From positions 1 to 29,203 of the IMG/VR virus record IMGVR_UViG_3300009161_000169: a stretch of 29,203 nucleotides of DNA; one strand, written 5' to 3'. The position numbers and the translations under genes were made by a program. Shown in pieces: positions 27,311-29,203 of this stretch (its first letter is position 1; each line of letters begins with the position of its first letter). Source of the DNA: a virus. The notes below the pieces were generated by a model. It saw only the letters and a program-made list of their open reading frames with translations. It was not told the origin of the DNA and did no database searches.

Positions 27311-29203
27311 GCAAGTTCTATACGAATGTAGCCATTCGAGGCAATCGCATCCTCCACCGTGGCTACGGCAAGGACGGCAAGCGTCTGCACGAGTCGCTCA
27401 CCTACCGACCGACTCTGTTCGTCACTACGAGCAAGCCCAAGGCGACCTCGTGGCGAACCATCGACGGCAGGATGGTCGATCCCATCGACTTCGACACCAT
27501 GTACGAGGCGAGGCAGTTCGTCAGTCAGTACGATGGGGTCAACGGCTTCGGGGTGTACGGGGACATCGACCCTGAGTATCAGTTCATCGGCGACACATAT
27601 GGCAGCGGCGGGGAGATCGACTACAATCCTTCCCTGATCCGCATCCTCTCCATCGACATAGAGGTCGAGAGCGAGAGCGGCTTTCCCACGGTGGAGGATC
27701 CCCGTGAGCGTGTCAATGCGATAACCATCATGCAGGGAGAGGTCGTACATGCACTCGGGCTAGGCGAGTTCTCGGTTGATGGGGTGAACTGCCATTCCTT
27801 CTCGGATGAGACGAGTCTCCTCCGAAGGTTCCTCGACCTGTGGGAGGAACTCGACCCCGACATTATCACGGGATGGAATGTCCAACTGTACGACATGCCG
27901 TACCTGTACCGAAGGATCGAACTCCTGCTCGGTGCGAAGGTGGTCAAGAGGCTGTCGCCGTGGGGCGAGATCAGGAGCCGCAAGAAGGTGTTCATGGACA
28001 GGGAGAACCTGACCTACGACTTCTACGGGATATCCATCCTCGACTACTACGACCTCTACAACAAGTTCACCTTCGTCAAGCGTGAGTCGTACAAGTTGCA
28101 GCACATCGCCATGATCGAACTCGGCGAGGGCAAGATCAACTACGACGATGTCGGGACGCTCGCCGACCTGTACCGCAAGGATTTCCAGCGGTTCATGGAG
28201 TACAACATCAAGGACAGCCGACTCATCCTCCAACTTGAGGACAAGTTGCGGCTGATCGAACTCGCACAGGCGCTCGCCTACAGCGCACGGACGAACCTCG
28301 ACGATGTGTTCTCGCAGGTGCGGATGTGGGACAGCATCATCTACCACCACCTGCGGGAGAGGAAGATCGCCATCCCACCGAAGCCCTCGGTCGAGAAGAA
28401 CGAGCAGTTCGCAGGGGCGTATGTCAAGGAGCCGAAGCCGAATCCATACGACTGGGTGGTGTCGTTCGACCTCGACTCCCTCTATCCCCACCTCATCATG
28501 CAGTACAACCTCTCGCCCGAGACCATCGTCGAGGAGAGGATACCCGACCTGACTGCGGACACCCTGCTTGCGGATCCCGAGAGGTTCGCCCCCGCACTCG
28601 CCTCCGCACGGGAGCGTGACCTGTCCGTGGCGGGGAACGGCACCGTGTATCGCAGGGACATTCAGGGGTTCCTTCCTGAACTCATGGACACGATGTACAA
28701 GCAGCGCAAGGAGTACAAGACGCTTTCGGTGGAGGCGAAGGGCTGGCTGAAGAAGAACTCAGACAACGCCTCACTCGAAGAGATCCGTGCGAAGAAGAAG
28801 GAGGTGTCGAAGTACCACAATTTCCAACTCGTCCGCAAGGTGCAGTTGAACTCCGCCTTCGGTGCCATGGGGAACCAGTACTTCCGCTACTACGACCTCC
28901 GCATCGCAGAGGCGATCACATGGTCGGGTAAGTTGTCGATCAAGTGGATCGAACGGAAGATCAACGCATTCCTCAACAGGACATGCGGCACGGAGGGGAA
29001 GGACTATGTCATCGCCTCCGACACCGACTCCGTGTACCTCGACCTCGACCCGCTCGTGGCTGCGGTCATCGGGAAGAAGCCGACCGAGGAGACTGTCGCC
29101 TTCATCGACAAGTCCTGCAATGAGATCATCCTGCCGAGGATCGCAAGGTGGTACGACGAACTCGCCAAGGGGATGAACGCCTACACCAACAGGATGTCGA
29201 TGA
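27307..29203 (+). CDS. 43: Family B DNA polymerase (T4 gp43-like), 3' end outside window
   Basis: 632 codons are present; T4 gp43 has 898 residues. The 3'-5' exonuclease motifs are ILSIDIEVE (Asp117, Glu119), GWNVQLYDMPYL (about 189-200) and YNIKDSR (Tyr299, Asp303). Polymerase motif A is DLDSLYPH (388-395), motif B is KVQLNSAFGAMGN, and motif C is ASDTDSVY, all intact. It starts at the ATGA overlap with the GNAT gene. It is the replicative polymerase, acting with gp45, gp44 and gp62 encoded upstream. The reading frame is open to the window end. Confidence 0.95.
   Translation, partial: MSKFYTNVAIRGNRILHRGYGKDGKRLHESLTYRPTLFVTTSKPKATSWRTIDGRMVDPIDFDTMYEARQFVSQYDGVNGFGVYGDIDPEYQFIGDTYGSGGEIDYNPSLIRILSIDIEVESESGFPTVEDPRERVNAITIMQGEVVHALGLGEFSVDGVNCHSFSDETSLLRRFLDLWEELDPDIITGWNVQLYDMPYLYRRIELLLGAKVVKRLSPWGEIRSRKKVFMDRENLTYDFYGISILDYYDLYNKFTFVKRESYKLQHIAMIELGEGKINYDDVGTLADLYRKDFQRFMEYNIKDSRLILQLEDKLRLIELAQALAYSARTNLDDVFSQVRMWDSIIYHHLRERKIAIPPKPSVEKNEQFAGAYVKEPKPNPYDWVVSFDLDSLYPHLIMQYNLSPETIVEERIPDLTADTLLADPERFAPALASARERDLSVAGNGTVYRRDIQGFLPELMDTMYKQRKEYKTLSVEAKGWLKKNSDNASLEEIRAKKKEVSKYHNFQLVRKVQLNSAFGAMGNQYFRYYDLRIAEAITWSGKLSIKWIERKINAFLNRTCGTEGKDYVIASDTDSVYLDLDPLVAAVIGKKPTEETVAFIDKSCNEIILPRIARWYDELAKGMNAYTNRMSM

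Overview
This window is a stretch of a T4-superfamily tailed phage genome (contractile-tail, Pantevenvirales-like). The diagnostic part is the right half. It encodes the T4 replisome in the classical order: sliding clamp gp45, clamp loader gp44 and gp62, translational repressor RegA, and DNA polymerase gp43 (cut off by the window end). All supported genes lie on the + strand, are tightly packed and often overlap by ATGA. Late genes carry a T4-type TAAATA promoter. The DNA is GC-rich and uses many AGG arginine codons, and a tRNA-Arg(CCT) is present. The host is unknown. An outer-membrane-type beta-barrel protein implies a host with an outer membrane. A dockerin-type calcium repeat on a virion-class gene resembles the C-terminal repeats common in Planctomycetes; that host link is only a guess.

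Layout. 1-1480: small early genes, two of them alanine-rich, each behind its own sigma70-like promoter cassette; the cassettes are related and carry inverted repeats. 1541-2617: a late gene for a trypsin-like protease with a C-terminal dockerin. 2630-5516: small unknown genes, a candidate small RNA (about 4152-4305) and several hairpin terminators. 5519-18470: mostly late genes. Several encode proteins whose N-termini look like T4 capsid-targeting sequences ending in a prohead-protease site ([IL]xE). The attached domains are a ParB-like fold, a 784-residue modular polyprotein, a cysteine-peptidase-like protein, a Zeta-toxin-like P-loop kinase and a HAD phosphatase. Between them lie an outer-membrane barrel gene, an AcrVA2-like gene, a DUF2693-like SH3 protein, the tRNA and small membrane proteins. 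18539-29203: the replication module, interrupted by three paralogous SPPY DNA methyltransferases and one DPPY methyltransferase, plus dUTPase, a DUF1599-like protein and a GNAT acetyltransferase.

The most interesting signals are three. (1) Candidate capsid-packaged enzymes, including a polyprotein with repeated prohead-protease-like sites. (2) Late promoters placed so close to the start codon that the mRNAs should be leaderless. (3) Tandem methyltransferases with conserved frames and swapped variable patches inside the replisome operon. All functional statements come from reading motifs by eye; no database search was run.
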